Of a DNA stretch of 64,000 bases, positions 7,507 through 16,810 are shown in pieces; positions within the stretch are counted from its first letter, which is position 1; every line of letters starts with the position of its first letter. The notes under the pieces are model-generated. The model did not search any database, was not told where the DNA came from, and worked only from the letters and a program-made list of their open reading frames with translations. Origin of the DNA: Exiguobacterium mexicanum (GTDB lineage: Bacteria > Bacillota > Bacilli > Exiguobacteriales > Exiguobacteriaceae); assembly GCF_005960665.1 (NCBI RefSeq), contig NZ_CP040676.1, forward strand, positions 878,501-942,500, read 5' to 3'. Position numbers and translations under genes: made by a program.

Positions 7507-8615
7507 TTTAGATTTTCTGGATTGAGTGGTAAGAGCGAGTCGACGACAAAGCGTCCGTCCTTGCGAATCAATACGTCATCGAACCAAATCTCGCCGCCGC
7601 CATAATCAGGTCGTTGTATGTTGACGAGATCCCAGTGGATTGAAGAGTCGTTCCCGTTATAGGCGTCGTCATACGCCTGGCCTGGTGTGAAGTGGAAGCT
7701 GCCGTCGATTTTCTCATCGAACAAGATATCTTTCATCGGGTGTTGGATGTACGGGTTGACGCCGATGGCGAATTCGCCGACGTAGCGTGCGCCTTCATCC
7801 GTATTGAACACGTCATTGATTCGGTCGGTGTCGTTCGCGGTTGCGTTGACAATTTTTCCGTCTTGGAACGTCAACGACACGTTCTCGAAGGTGAAGCCAT
7901 GATATGGAGATGGCGTGTTATACGTGATGACGCCATTAATCGAGTCTTTGACCGGCGCTGTGAACACTTCACCGTCCGGGATGTTCATCTGACCCGAACA
8001 CTTGATGGCCGGGATGTCTTTGATTGAAAAGCTGAGGTCCGTTCCTGGCCCTTTGATCATGACACGGTCGGTCTCGTTCATGAGCGTGACGAGGGCGTCC
8101 ATAGCCCGGTCCATCTTGCGGTAATCGAGCGTACAGACGTTGAAATAGAAGTCCTCAAACGCCTCGGTCGATTTGCCGGCGAGTTGCGCCATCGATGGGG
8201 ACGGATAACGCAGCACGACCCATCTCGTTCCTTTGACGCGGTCCTCGGTATGCATTTTACCGATGGTGGCCCCGACGAGTTTTTGTTGCTCGGCCGGAAC
8301 GTCTGATAACTCGTTAATGTTGTCACCGGCCCGAAGTCCGATATAGGCGTCCATAGCCTGCATTTGTTTGCGCTCGATGTCGGCCATGAGCTCAAGTTGC
8401 TCTCGGCTTGCTCCGCTGTAGAGCTTACGCAAAATACGGCTCTCTTTCAACAAGACGAACGGATGCCCCCCGGCTTCGTACGCCTTCTCGACAAGCGCTT
8501 CGACGAGCGACTCCTCGACACCAAAATTTTCGATTAGAACGCGTTCCCCTGGCTTCAATTCGACCGAATAATTGATCAATCCGTCGGCGAGTTGCGTGAT
8601 TCTTGGATCTCTCAT
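7503..8615 (-). CDS. ampS: M29-family metallo-aminopeptidase AmpS/PepS
   Basis: A 370-residue cytoplasmic aminopeptidase of clan MQ (family M29). Recognisable blocks are the N-terminal MRDPRITQLADGLINYSVEL, the central VMIKGPGTDLSFSI, PDGEVFTAPVKDSINGVI with a metal-ligand Glu, and the C-terminal HWDLVNIQRPDYGGGEIWFDD. These enzymes release N-terminal residues from peptides using two divalent metal ions. The length is a little under the usual 410 or so, with no visible break. AAAGGAGTGG precedes the start. It stands as a single-gene unit on the minus strand. Confidence 0.9.
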   Translation of the reverse strand: MRDPRITQLADGLINYSVELKPGERVLIENFGVEESLVEALVEKAYEAGGHPFVLLKESRILRKLYSGASREQLELMADIERKQMQAMDAYIGLRAGDNINELSDVPAEQQKLVGATIGKMHTEDRVKGTRWVVLRYPSPSMAQLAGKSTEAFEDFYFNVCTLDYRKMDRAMDALVTLMNETDRVMIKGPGTDLSFSIKDIPAIKCSGQMNIPDGEVFTAPVKDSINGVITYNTPSPYHGFTFENVSLTFQDGKIVNATANDTDRINDVFNTDEGARYVGEFAIGVNPYIQHPMKDILFDEKIDGSFHFTPGQAYDDAYNGNDSSIHWDLVNIQRPDYGGGEIWFDDVLIRKDGRFVVDSLLPLNPENLK

Positions 8616-8655
8616 ACGTCCACTCCTTTAACTTTTTTTAATTTATTTCTATTTT

Positions 8656-8684
8656 AGTGTAATCGAAAACATAAAAACGGGTAA
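8656..8684 (-). promoter_or_regulatory. Probable ampS promoter
   Basis: On the minus strand TTACCC (8684-8679) and TACACT (8661-8656) are separated by 17 bases, about 40 bases upstream of the start. Confidence 0.55.
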
Positions 8685-8742
8685 AGGAATAATCAGACCG
8701 GATGGCGAAAACGGTTGTGACAAATCTTTTCAGTCATAATGG

Positions 8743-8751
8743 TGCTATAAT
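8743..8751 (+). promoter_or_regulatory. Extended -10 promoter of ytxGH
   Basis: TGC-TATAAT (TATAAT at 8746-8751), 37 bases before ytxG; a -35 is not obvious. Confidence 0.5.
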
Positions 8752-8787
8752 GAAAACACCACATTATCGAACAGGAGGAATGGATGC

Positions 8788-9312
8788 ATGGAAATCACAT
8801 TAGGAGGCATTGCAGGGCTCATCGCGGCACTCGCATTTGTCGTACTCGTATTTTTCTTGGCACGTGTCTTGTCGAACGTCAATCGGACACTCGGCAGCGT
8901 CGCCAACACGACTGAAAACTTAGAACGTCAATTAGACGGAATCACAATGGAAGTGACGGCGCTCTTACATAAGACGAACCGTCTTGTAGATAACGTCGAA
9001 GAGAAAACAGAATTGCTCGCACCAGTGGCTCACGCGCTTGATGAGCTCGGCACGTCGCTCAACGAAGTGACGGAGTCGGTACGGACGGTTTCTTCTTCTG
9101 TTCACGTGGCAGCAGACGAAAATAAAGAACAGATCGCCCAAGCGGTACGATGGGGATCTGTCGCTGTAGAATTATTTAAGAAAAATAAAACAGAGACCTC
9201 TTCTGACGAACGACCATCACGTCGTCGCGGACGTCGAGACCGGAAACAAGAACAAGAACCGACAACGGTCTCACCAGGGGTGATTGCGACAGACGATACA
9301 ATCAAATCATAA
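8788..9312 (+). CDS. ytxG: DUF948 membrane-anchored protein YtxG
   Basis: A 174-residue protein with one N-terminal transmembrane helix (about residues 5-27), a heptad-rich helical region (30-125) typical of DUF948, and a basic C-terminal tail (PSRRRGRRDRKQEQ). In Bacillus ytxG belongs to the ytxGHJ general-stress operon; its molecular role is unknown. Here ytxH follows after 22 bases, but ytxJ is absent and the next gene is aroA. I saw no convincing sigma-B promoter upstream. Confidence 0.82.
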   Translation: MEITLGGIAGLIAALAFVVLVFFLARVLSNVNRTLGSVANTTENLERQLDGITMEVTALLHKTNRLVDNVEEKTELLAPVAHALDELGTSLNEVTESVRTVSSSVHVAADENKEQIAQAVRWGSVAVELFKKNKTETSSDERPSRRRGRRDRKQEQEPTTVSPGVIATDDTIKS

Positions 9313-9334
9313 CCATCACAAGGAGGAAGTAACG

Positions 9335-10045
9335 ATGACATACGACAAGAACAAAACATATAACAACGAACAACAACCGAGCGGTGGATTTTTGGCAGGC
9401 GTCGTTCTTGGCGGCGTAATCGGCGCGGCCGTGGCACTCCTCACATCACCGAAGAGCGGTCGTGAAGTGCGTACGTATTTAGACGAGAAGACGGCGACGT
9501 CGCGTGAGCGATTGACGGTCAAATCGAAAGAAGTACGTGAGAAAGCAGAGCCGGTCGTTGGTGAATGGATCAAAGTGGCGAGCGATAAAGCAGCGCCTGT
9601 CTTGAACCTCGTCAAAGACAAGGCCCGTGAAGCAGCCGAATTGAAGCAACAAGTCGACGAAGACGAGTTGTCAATCGAAGAAGCGATGGAGAAAGCCGAT
9701 CAACTCGTAGCCGAGGCAGAAGCTGAAGTGAAAGAACAACTCGACCGCGCTTCAGAAGATCAGTCGAGCGAAACAAAAAAATCGAACGACTCAAACGATT
9801 CATCGAAAGCAGACGCTAAAACGGATGCCTCATCTGATAAACCGAAGTCATCAGAAAGCAAGCCGAACGCGAACAAAGCAAACACAAACAAATCGGCAGC
9901 GAACAAACAAGAAGCATCAAGCAGCCGTGATCAGTCAGAAGACTATGAATCGGATTTCGAAGCCCCTGTAAAAGACTTGCTCGACGATGAGTCGAAACAA
10001 GAATTAAAGGACTTGAAAAACGATCTTAAAAACGGCAACAAGTAA
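9335..10045 (+). CDS. ytxH: YtxH-family general stress protein with long disordered tail
   Basis: A 236-residue protein whose N-terminus (about residues 14-40: GGFLAGVVLGGVIGAAVALLT, then SPKSGREVR) is the glycine-zipper membrane segment defining the YtxH/GvpP family. A charged helical stretch follows (about 45-145). The tail (about 148-205) is Ser/Asp/Lys/Asn-rich and probably disordered, ending in an acidic KDLLDDESKQELKDL segment. Bacillus YtxH is usually shorter, so the tail looks like a lineage extension. AAGGAGG precedes ATG 9335; an upstream in-frame start at 9284 overlaps ytxG and lacks a site. Confidence 0.82.
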   Translation: MTYDKNKTYNNEQQPSGGFLAGVVLGGVIGAAVALLTSPKSGREVRTYLDEKTATSRERLTVKSKEVREKAEPVVGEWIKVASDKAAPVLNLVKDKAREAAELKQQVDEDELSIEEAMEKADQLVAEAEAEVKEQLDRASEDQSSETKKSNDSNDSSKADAKTDASSDKPKSSESKPNANKANTNKSAANKQEASSSRDQSEDYESDFEAPVKDLLDDESKQELKDLKNDLKNGNK

Positions 10046-10052
10046 TGCATCG

Positions 10053-10082
10053 AGCGTCCGGACCATCCGGACGCTTTTTTTG
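10053..10082 (+). terminator. ytxH terminator
   Basis: AGCGTCCGGA / TCCGGACGCT 10-bp perfect stem followed by T7. Confidence 0.88.
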
Positions 10083-10181
10083 TTGATTTTGTGTCGCTAG
10101 CCCATTTCCCTATGACAAAGCGGTTAAAGTTCGATATAATTAGGTTTCTGGAAAGAACGGCTTAGAAATGAGAGGGTATTT

Positions 10182-11273
10182 ATGAGTCCACAAGATCAAT
10201 TGAATCGTTTACGTCGCGAGATGGATGAGTTGAATCGTGAGATGCTCGACTTGCTCAGCCGCCGCGGCACGCTCGCTGTCGAAATCGGTAAAGTGAAACG
10301 TCTGCAAGGCGTCGAACGGTACGACCCGGTCCGCGAACGAGAAATGTTAGACTTTATTGCGGCATCGAATCCTGGTCCTTTCGAGACGGCTCGCTTGCAG
10401 CACTTGTTCAAAGAAATGTTCAAAGCCTCGGCCGAGCTTCAAGGAGAAGACCGGGATAAGACGTTGCTCGTCTCGCGAAAGCGTCAAGCCGAAGATACGA
10501 TTGTCACGCTCGACGATGTCACGATTGGTAACGGACGTCCGCAATTGATTGCGGGACCGTGTGCGGTTGAATCATTCGAACAAGTGAATGCTGTCGCTGA
10601 AAAGTTAGCGTTGTCTGGTGTCAAAATCTTGCGCGGCGGGGCGTATAAGCCTCGAACCTCCCCATATGATTTCCAAGGACTTGGGTTTGATGGATTGCAG
10701 CTGTTGAAACAAGCAGCGGATCGCCACGACTTACGGGTCATCTCGGAGATCATGACACCAGGTGCGGTCGAGTCGGCACTCCCTTATGTAGACATCATCC
10801 AAGTCGGCGCGCGTAACATGCAAAACTTCGATTTGTTGAAAGAAGTCGGGAAGACCTCAAAACCGGTCTTGTTGAAACGCGGTCTCGCGGCGACAATCGA
10901 GGAGTTCATCTATGCGGCGGAGTACATCATGGCGAGCGGGAATAGCCAAGTCATCTTGTGCGAACGCGGGATTCGGACGTATGAGCGGGCGACACGCAAC
11001 ACGCTCGATATTACGGCGGTACCGATTTTGAAGCAAGAGACGCATTTACCGGTCATGGTCGATGTCACCCATTCGACGGGACGACGTGATTTGTTACTAC
11101 CGGCGGCCAAGGCGGCGCTTGCGGTCGGAGCCGATGGCGTCATGGTCGAAGTGCACCCGAATCCGGCGATTGCCTTGTCGGATGCCCAGCAACAACTCGA
11201 TTTCGACCAATTCGATCAATTCGTGGACGGGCTTACGGCCCAGTTCCCTCAACTTGATTTGGTGAAAAAGTAA
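10182..11273 (+). CDS. aroA: Bifunctional chorismate mutase / DAHP synthase
   Basis: A 363-residue fusion typical of Bacillus AroA(G). Residues 1-90 are an AroQ-type chorismate mutase ([15 protein letters not shown], then VRERE). Residues about 105-355 are a KDPG-type DAHP synthase with [32 protein letters not shown] and [12 protein letters not shown]. It condenses PEP and erythrose 4-phosphate at the head of the shikimate pathway; the mutase domain acts as a prephenate/chorismate sensor for feedback inhibition in Bacillus. The aroA-ccpA adjacency is conserved among Bacilli. A GAGAGGGTATTT binding site precedes the start. Confidence 0.95.
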   Translation: MSPQDQLNRLRREMDELNREMLDLLSRRGTLAVEIGKVKRLQGVERYDPVREREMLDFIAASNPGPFETARLQHLFKEMFKASAELQGEDRDKTLLVSRKRQAEDTIVTLDDVTIGNGRPQLIAGPCAVESFEQVNAVAEKLALSGVKILRGGAYKPRTSPYDFQGLGFDGLQLLKQAADRHDLRVISEIMTPGAVESALPYVDIIQVGARNMQNFDLLKEVGKTSKPVLLKRGLAATIEEFIYAAEYIMASGNSQVILCERGIRTYERATRNTLDITAVPILKQETHLPVMVDVTHSTGRRDLLLPAAKAALAVGADGVMVEVHPNPAIALSDAQQQLDFDQFDQFVDGLTAQFPQLDLVKK

Positions 11274-11282
11274 GCTTTCCAA

Positions 11283-11297
11283 TTGGAAACGTTTTAT
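11283..11297. promoter_or_regulatory. cre-like site upstream of ccpA
   Basis: TTGGAAACGTTTTAT matches the WTGNAANCGNWNNCW catabolite-responsive element at all but one defined position (A instead of C at position 14). It lies 100 bases before ccpA and upstream of the aroA terminator, which suggests autoregulation or a role at the aroA end. Inferred from pattern only. Confidence 0.4.
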
Positions 11298-11304
11298 ATA
11301 GCGT

Positions 11305-11347
11305 GAAGACAGGGTAAAATGATGACAGATACCTGTCTTCCTTTTTT
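11305..11347 (+). terminator. aroA terminator
   Basis: GAAGACAGG / CCTGTCTTC stem with an 18-base loop, followed by a C and T6. Confidence 0.7.
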
Positions 11348-11399
11348 GACACGTTTTTTGAAAATCGTTTGAAAATCATTGCTTGTAGGAGGAGTTTTA

Positions 11400-12413
11400 A
11401 TGAATAGTAATAATGTAACCATCTATGATGTCGCACGAGAAGCCGGGGTGTCGATGGCAACCGTCTCACGCGTCGTCAACGGAAACCCGAACGTCAAACC
11501 GACGACCCGTAAGAAAGTTCAGGACGCCATCGACCGTCTTGGTTATCGTCCGAACGCCGTCGCCCGCGGACTCGCCAGCAAGAAGACGACGACGGTCGGC
11601 GTCATCGTCCCTGATATCTCGAACATCTTTTTCGCAGACCTCGCGCGTGGGATTGAAGACGTGGCGACGATGTACAAGTACAACATCATTCTCGGAAACT
11701 CGGACTCGAACGGTGACAAAGAGATCCATTTGTTGAACACGTTGCTCGGCAAACAAGTCGACGGCATCATCTTCATGGGTGGACGTCTGCATGAAGATCT
11801 CGTCAACGAGTTCAAGAAGTCGCCGGTGCCAATCGTCCTTGCGGCGACGCTCAACCAAGGATATGACCTTCCGGCGGTCAACATCGATTACGAGCAGGCA
11901 GCGTACGATGCGACCGAAATGTTGATCGGCCACGGCCACAAACAAGTTGGCTTCATCACAGGACCACTCGAGCAACAAATCAATGGCGAGAAGAAATTCT
12001 CTGGTTACCGCCGTGCCCTTGACGACGCCGGACTCCCGTTCCGTGAGAGTGACGTCGTCCTCGGGAATTACACGTACGCATCAGGCCTTGAGGCGATGCA
12101 GAAGATGCTCGAACGTGACGATTGCCCGAAAGCGATTTTCGCCGGTACGGATGAGATGGCACTCGGTGTCATTCACGCGATTCAAGACGCCGGTTTCTCG
12201 GTCCCGAACGATTTTGAAGTCGTCGGCCATGATAACACGCGTCTCGCGACGATGATTCGTCCGAAATTGACGACGGTCGTCCAACCGATGTATGACATCG
12301 GTGCCGTTGCCATGCGTCTCTTGACGAAAATCTTGAACGCTGAAGAAATCGAAGAGAAAAACGTCGTCTTGCCGCACCGCATCGAACGTCGCGATTCTGT
12401 ACGTCAAGACTGA
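11400..12413 (+). CDS. ccpA: Catabolite control protein A
   Basis: A 337-residue LacI/GalR-family regulator, the carbon catabolite control protein of Firmicutes. It binds cre sites together with HPr-Ser46-P. The LacI HTH is [21 protein letters not shown] (about residues 5-25) followed by hinge helix [12 protein letters not shown] (about 50-61); the effector domain starts [19 protein letters not shown]. The start at ATG 11400 follows TAGGAGGAG. cre-like sites elsewhere in the window (acuA, pfkA, citZ, gapB) are plausible targets. Its downstream partner is the convergent acuCBA operon, as in Bacillus, where motPS intervenes but is absent here. Confidence 0.96.
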   Translation: MNSNNVTIYDVAREAGVSMATVSRVVNGNPNVKPTTRKKVQDAIDRLGYRPNAVARGLASKKTTTVGVIVPDISNIFFADLARGIEDVATMYKYNIILGNSDSNGDKEIHLLNTLLGKQVDGIIFMGGRLHEDLVNEFKKSPVPIVLAATLNQGYDLPAVNIDYEQAAYDATEMLIGHGHKQVGFITGPLEQQINGEKKFSGYRRALDDAGLPFRESDVVLGNYTYASGLEAMQKMLERDDCPKAIFAGTDEMALGVIHAIQDAGFSVPNDFEVVGHDNTRLATMIRPKLTTVVQPMYDIGAVAMRLLTKILNAEEIEEKNVVLPHRIERRDSVRQD

Positions 12414-12415
12414 AT

Positions 12416-12463
12416 AAAAATCCCCTCGCCAGTCGGAGTCACTCCGCGGACGAGGGGATTTTT
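12416..12463. terminator. Bidirectional terminator between ccpA and acuC
   Basis: AAAAATCCCCTCG / CGAGGGGATTTTT 13-bp perfect stem enclosing a smaller CGGAG-TCA-CTCCG hairpin, with T/A runs on both sides. It serves both convergent units. Confidence 0.9.
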
Positions 12464-13633
12464 TTAGACATATAATGATTTGCGATCGTTCGAGATGAAC
12501 GGCCAAAAGGCGCGTTTCGACACTTCCCAATTCTTCTCCTCGATTTGTTGCTTTCGTGGAATGTGTTGGAACGTGTACGTGTGGTCATCCCACCGCGTCG
12601 GCAACGTTTGATCGGCTTTGGTCTGCCATTGTTCAATCCATTCGACCGGAATGTCACCACGATACGGCGCCTCACGCGTCAGGCCGGCCCATACTTGGGA
12701 CCAGGCGCGCGGCACCGTCCGATACCAGTCATACCCGCCGCCGCCAAGGGCGACGAGGCGACCTTCCGTGTACTCATCGGCGAGTCGAGAGGCGATTTGT
12801 GGAATCTGTTCGAACGTCCGAATCGTCGAGGCGAGGTGTGTCAGCGGGTCGAACGCATGGGCGTCGGCGCCGTTCTGTGTCAGGATGATATCCGGTTTGA
12901 ACCACTCGCACGCTTCCCGGAACACGGTCTCGTAACAGCGCAGGAAAGAATCATCTTGGGTAAATGCATCGACCGGGACGTTCCAACTGTATCCATAGCC
13001 GTTCCCGTTACCACGCTCCGTGACCGATCCTGTCCCAGGAAACAAGTAGCGGCCGGTCTCATGGATGGATAAGGTCATCACATCCGCATCGTCATAAAAC
13101 AGCCACTGGACGCCGTCACCGTGGTGGGCATCGGTATCGACGTACAAGACACGCGACCCGTACGTCTGACGGACGTGAGCGATGGCGACGGCCGCATCGT
13201 TATAGACACAAAAACCTGACGCTTTTCGTCTCATCCCGTGATGCAGACCGCCCCCGACGTGAAACGCACGCTCGACTTTTCCGCTCGCGACCAAGTCAAG
13301 GGCGTGCATCGTCCCCCCGACGAGCCGGGCCGCCCCTTCATGGATGGTTGGGAAAATCGGAGTGTCTTCAGTACCGAGCCCAAATTTGTTCGCTTTCAAC
13401 GTCGACAGCTCACCTGAAGCGGCCGCTTGGACCGCCTCGATGTAATCGAGGTCGTGCACGAGCGCGAGCGACTCGACCGATGCGAGGGGAGGAGCGATAC
13501 ACTCGGAGGCCTGAAGCTTGCCTGAGGCGATGAGGAGAGACGTCGTCAGCTCCAGGCGAATCGGATTGAACGGATGATCTTCGTGAAAGCGGTACGAGTT
13601 CTCGTTCTCGCCGAATATGTAGGCCGGTCTCAT
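12464..13633 (-). CDS. acuC: Acetoin utilization protein AcuC (class I-type deacetylase)
   Basis: A 389-residue zinc-dependent deacetylase of the histone deacetylase/AcuC family. In Bacillus it removes the acetyl group that AcuA places on acetyl-CoA synthetase, reactivating it. Catalytic features are GGGLHHGMR (paired histidines, about residues 125-134), DTDAHHGDGVQW (zinc-binding Asp and His, about 167-178) and LTQNGADAHAFDPL (Asp ligand, about 248-261). Its start overlaps the end of acuB by 4 bases, and with acuB and acuA it forms an operon divergent from acsA. Confidence 0.94.
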   Translation of the reverse strand: MRPAYIFGENENSYRFHEDHPFNPIRLELTTSLLIASGKLQASECIAPPLASVESLALVHDLDYIEAVQAAASGELSTLKANKFGLGTEDTPIFPTIHEGAARLVGGTMHALDLVASGKVERAFHVGGGLHHGMRRKASGFCVYNDAAVAIAHVRQTYGSRVLYVDTDAHHGDGVQWLFYDDADVMTLSIHETGRYLFPGTGSVTERGNGNGYGYSWNVPVDAFTQDDSFLRCYETVFREACEWFKPDIILTQNGADAHAFDPLTHLASTIRTFEQIPQIASRLADEYTEGRLVALGGGGYDWYRTVPRAWSQVWAGLTREAPYRGDIPVEWIEQWQTKADQTLPTRWDDHTYTFQHIPRKQQIEEKNWEVSKRAFWPFISNDRKSLYV

Positions 13634-14262
13634 GGGGACATCTCCGGACCGAGCACGTCGAAGCCCTCACGCTTCAACCGTTCGATGATGCGGAGCGGAT
13701 TCATCGTCTGCACGCGGAACGAGATGATCCGTTTATATGGGTCGGCCGTCGGGTGGACGAACACGTTTATGATATTCACGTTCGTCTTGGCGAGGAGCCG
13801 CGTCACTTTTTCAAGCGTGCCGGTCGTATTCTCGACTAAGATTTCAATTTGTGAACTCGGCTCGAGTGCACCGGTCAATTGGACGAAATAACGCAATAAA
13901 TCTGTCTCGGTCAACACGCCGACGAGCTTTCCTTGTTCGACGATTGGAAGACACGTCAAACGATATTCATAAAACAAGGCGGCCGCGTCTTCGAAAAAAT
14001 CGTACGGGTGCGCCGTCGTCACATCTTGACGCATGATGCTCGAGACGGGGTTTTTAAAGTCAGCGCTCTCGCTTTCCGGGTGGAACACACTCGTCGCACC
14101 GCTCATCTCGAACTGGCCGACGATTCCGACGACTTGACGGGCCGGATTTGTGACGATGAGATGGCGTACTTTGTGGTCGCGCATGAGCTTGGCCGCATGG
14201 GCAATCGTATTGGTCGGTTGAATCGTCACGACATGACGATTCATCATTTGTTCAATCAGCAT
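13630..14262 (-). CDS. acuB: Acetoin utilization protein AcuB (CBS-CBS-ACT)
   Basis: A 210-residue cytoplasmic protein with two CBS domains (about residues 1-60 and 75-130) and a C-terminal ACT domain (about 138-205; IEILVENTTGTLEKVTRLLA is a typical ACT opening). The CBS pair probably binds an adenine nucleotide, and it may tie AcuA/AcuC activity to energy or amino acid status. Its exact function is not established. It lies between acuA (12-base gap) and acuC (4-base overlap), the same order as in Bacillus. Confidence 0.92.
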   Translation of the reverse strand: MLIEQMMNRHVVTIQPTNTIAHAAKLMRDHKVRHLIVTNPARQVVGIVGQFEMSGATSVFHPESESADFKNPVSSIMRQDVTTAHPYDFFEDAAALFYEYRLTCLPIVEQGKLVGVLTETDLLRYFVQLTGALEPSSQIEILVENTTGTLEKVTRLLAKTNVNIINVFVHPTADPYKRIISFRVQTMNPLRIIERLKREGFDVLGPEMSP

Positions 14263-14274
14263 CCAGATCCCTCC

Positions 14275-14904
14275 TCAGTCATACATGAACCGGCGTCGCA
14301 GCCGGAGTGAATCGAAGTGGTCAATCGTCTCTTGCCGGACGTTCTTGCCAATCCGTGCCATGAGACAGTTGGCCGGGTGCGAAGCGATCTCCGGGTCGTC
14401 GGTCGGGAAGAAGACGAGCCCGCCGTGGTTCATCATCTTCTCCATCACTTTCCGATAGTCCCAAATGGAGAGTCCGCTTCCTTTTAGATCCCAGTGCCAA
14501 TAATATTCCGTCGTCAAAATCAGGAAGTCGTCCATATGTGGATCCATCATCGACACTTCGAGCAGCTGTTTGCCGATCCGTTGACCGCGGAAGCGCGGAC
14601 TCACTTCGATGGCGCCGAGCTCGAGAATGTAAGGGTCGTTCCCTTCGCTCCAACGCTCATACGGGTCTGGATATAAATACGTCACGTAGCCGATGACGAG
14701 ATCGTCGACGCGGGCCACGATAATGCGACCTTCTTTCAAGTCAGCGATTTCAGCGAGGGCCTTATGTTGGTCCTCTGGTTCACGAAATGCGGTCAATCCC
14801 TCATCGAGGCGATACGTCGCCAGTACATCGCTTTCGATGGGTCCATCGATGATTACGGCTCCGAGTGAGGTTTCCCACACCTTTGAATGATATTGTTTTT
14901 CCAT
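14275..14904 (-). CDS. acuA: Acetyl-CoA synthetase acetyltransferase AcuA
   Basis: A 209-residue GNAT-family N-acetyltransferase. AcuA acetylates the active-site lysine of AcsA and switches it off. The acetyl-CoA-binding signature lies in ELGAIEVSPRFRGQRIGKQLL (about residues 90-110), with the RGQRIG pyrophosphate loop visible. It is the first gene of the acuABC operon and is transcribed away from its substrate gene acsA. ATGGAGAAAC-like sequence does not help the start choice; a GGTGGTGACTCC site on the minus strand precedes the ATG. Confidence 0.93.
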   Translation of the reverse strand: MEKQYHSKVWETSLGAVIIDGPIESDVLATYRLDEGLTAFREPEDQHKALAEIADLKEGRIIVARVDDLVIGYVTYLYPDPYERWSEGNDPYILELGAIEVSPRFRGQRIGKQLLEVSMMDPHMDDFLILTTEYYWHWDLKGSGLSIWDYRKVMEKMMNHGGLVFFPTDDPEIASHPANCLMARIGKNVRQETIDHFDSLRLRRRFMYD

Positions 14905-14928
14905 GGAGTCACCACCTTTTCCATCTTC

Positions 14929-14945
14929 TATTATAGCGCTTTCAT
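14929..14945 (-). promoter_or_regulatory. acuA promoter -10 overlapped by a cre-like site
   Basis: On the minus strand ATGAAAGCGCTATAA (14945-14931) matches the cre consensus except for A at position 14, and its last bases form the TATAAT -10 element (14934-14929). Overlap of cre and -10 predicts CcpA repression of acuABC on preferred sugars, as known for the Bacillus acu/acs locus. Confidence 0.6.
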
Positions 14946-14985
14946 TCCACTTCTTTCACGCTCTTTTGGAGATTTTGGAAATTCA

Positions 14986-15014
14986 TTGATTTGTCACAAT
15001 GTTAACACTATACT
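14986..15014 (+). promoter_or_regulatory. acsA promoter
   Basis: TTGATT (14986-14991) and TATACT (15009-15014) with a 17-base spacer, about 46 bases upstream of acsA. Confidence 0.65.
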
Positions 15015-15059
15015 GAAGGTGGTTATACCATTCATTACAGGGGAGGCGAATCTTTAGCG

Positions 15060-16766
15060 ATGGAAAAATTGAAAGCGTTATCAGGGGAACATCAATTGGC
15101 GTCGTATGAAGAGGCTTGTCAGTCGTTCGAGTGGACTCAAGCAGAAGCACTATTTTCTTGGAATTTGACGGGGAACGTCAACATGGCGTACGAAGCGATC
15201 GACCGTCACGCCGAAGGTGAACTGGCCACAAAACTGGCATTGCTCTATTTCGATGGGGAACGAGAAGAGCGCTATACGTATGAAGATATGAAACGAGAAA
15301 GCAATCGGTCCGGAAACGTTCTGAAATCGGTTGGAGTGGAGAAAGGCGACCGCGTCTTCATCTTCATGCCGCGGAGTCCAGAACTTTATTTTATTTTGCT
15401 AGGCACACTTAAATTGGGCGCCATCGTCGGTCCGTTGTTCGAGGCGTTCATGGAACAAGCCGTTCACGACCGTCTGCTCGACTCGGAAGCGAAAGTCATC
15501 GTGACGACCGAGGCGCTCTTGCCGCGCATCCCGGTCGATCAGCTCCCACACTTGGAGACGATTTTGATCGTCGGCGACGGGGTAGAAGAAGCCGGAAAAA
15601 TCATCGACTATCGCAAATTGGCGGCTGAAGCTTCGACTGACCTCGACATCACATGGGTCGACCGTGAGGACGGCATGATCTTGCATTATACGTCAGGGTC
15701 GACCGGGAAGCCGAAAGGCGTCCTGCATGTCCATAACGCCATGGTGCAGCACTTGATGACCGGGAAATGGGTGCTCGACTTGCAACCGGATGATATTTAC
15801 TGGTGCACGGCCGACCCAGGCTGGGTGACGGGCACGAGCTACGGGATTTTCGCACCGTTCCTGAACGGGGCGACGAATGTGATCGTCGGGGGACGATTCA
15901 ATCCGGAGTTCTGGTATTCGGTCATCGAACGGTTCGGGGTCACCGTCTGGTACAGCGCGCCGACGGCGTTCCGGATGCTCATGGGTGCCGGCGAAGAAGC
16001 GTTCGAGAAATATGATCTATCATCTCTCCGCCATATCCTCTCGGTCGGTGAACCGCTCAACCCGGAAGTCATTCGTTGGGGGAACGAATCGTTCGGGTTA
16101 CGGATTCATGATACGTGGTGGATGACAGAGACGGGTGCGATGATGATTTGTAACTATCCGACGATGGATATCAAACCGGGTTCGATGGGGAAAGCCATCC
16201 CGGGTTGTGAAGCGGCCATCTTAGACGACCGTGGTCAACCGCTCCCGCCACATCGGATGGGCAACTTGGCACTCAAGACGCCATGGCCGTCGATGATGCG
16301 GAAGATTTGGAAGAACGACGCCAAGTATGAGAGCTATTTCTGGGGCGATTGGTACGTCTCAGGCGATTCGGCCTATATGGACGAGGATGGTTACTTCTGG
16401 TTCCAAGGCCGCGTCGATGACGTCATCATGACGGCAGGCGAACGGGTCGGTCCGTTCGAAGTCGAGAGTCGTCTCGTCGAGCACCCGGCAGTTGCCGAGG
16501 CCGGTGTCATCGGGAAACCAGATCCGGTCCGTGGAGAGATTATCAAGGCGTTCATCGCGCTCCGTAAAGGCTATGAGCCGTCAGACGAGCTGAAGACGGA
16601 GATTCAAAAGTTCGTCAAAGAAGGGCTCGCGGCCCATGCGGCCCCGCGTGAAATTGAATTCAAAGACAAGCTGCCGAAAACACGAAGCGGGAAGATCATG
16701 CGTCGCGTCTTGAAAGCTTGGGAATTGAACCTTGAGACAGGAGACTTATCGACAATGGAAGATTGA
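15060..16766 (+). CDS. acsA: Acetyl-CoA synthetase (AMP-forming)
   Basis: A 568-residue ANL-superfamily enzyme making acetyl-CoA from acetate, ATP and CoA. Motif A3, YTSGSTGKPKGVLHVH, lies at about residues 212-227; MTETGAMM is the A5 region; YVSGDSAYMDEDGYFWFQGR contains the A7/A8 hinge. The C-terminal PKTRSGKIMRR (about 542-552) holds the catalytic lysine that AcuA acetylates and AcuC deacetylates, so substrate and modifying enzymes sit side by side. The length matches Bacillus AcsA. A GGGGAGGCG site precedes the start. Confidence 0.95.
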   Translation: MEKLKALSGEHQLASYEEACQSFEWTQAEALFSWNLTGNVNMAYEAIDRHAEGELATKLALLYFDGEREERYTYEDMKRESNRSGNVLKSVGVEKGDRVFIFMPRSPELYFILLGTLKLGAIVGPLFEAFMEQAVHDRLLDSEAKVIVTTEALLPRIPVDQLPHLETILIVGDGVEEAGKIIDYRKLAAEASTDLDITWVDREDGMILHYTSGSTGKPKGVLHVHNAMVQHLMTGKWVLDLQPDDIYWCTADPGWVTGTSYGIFAPFLNGATNVIVGGRFNPEFWYSVIERFGVTVWYSAPTAFRMLMGAGEEAFEKYDLSSLRHILSVGEPLNPEVIRWGNESFGLRIHDTWWMTETGAMMICNYPTMDIKPGSMGKAIPGCEAAILDDRGQPLPPHRMGNLALKTPWPSMMRKIWKNDAKYESYFWGDWYVSGDSAYMDEDGYFWFQGRVDDVIMTAGERVGPFEVESRLVEHPAVAEAGVIGKPDPVRGEIIKAFIALRKGYEPSDELKTEIQKFVKEGLAAHAAPREIEFKDKLPKTRSGKIMRRVLKAWELNLETGDLSTMED

Positions 16767-16772
16767 ACGACA

Positions 16773-16801
16773 AAAGGTCGACACGCGATGTGTCGACCTT
16801 T
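16773..16801. terminator. Terminator between acsA and the PBP gene
   Basis: AAAGGTCGACAC-GCGAT-GTGTCGACCTTT 12-bp perfect stem between convergent genes; weak T-tract beyond it. Confidence 0.75.
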
Positions 16802-16810
16802 CTTGTCGGT

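Noticed and set aside
8657-8684. Sigma-B-like promoter (GTGTAA and GGGTAA) for ytxGH
   Set aside because: The spacer is 16 bases and both elements are off consensus; the same bases are better explained as the ampS promoter on the other strand.
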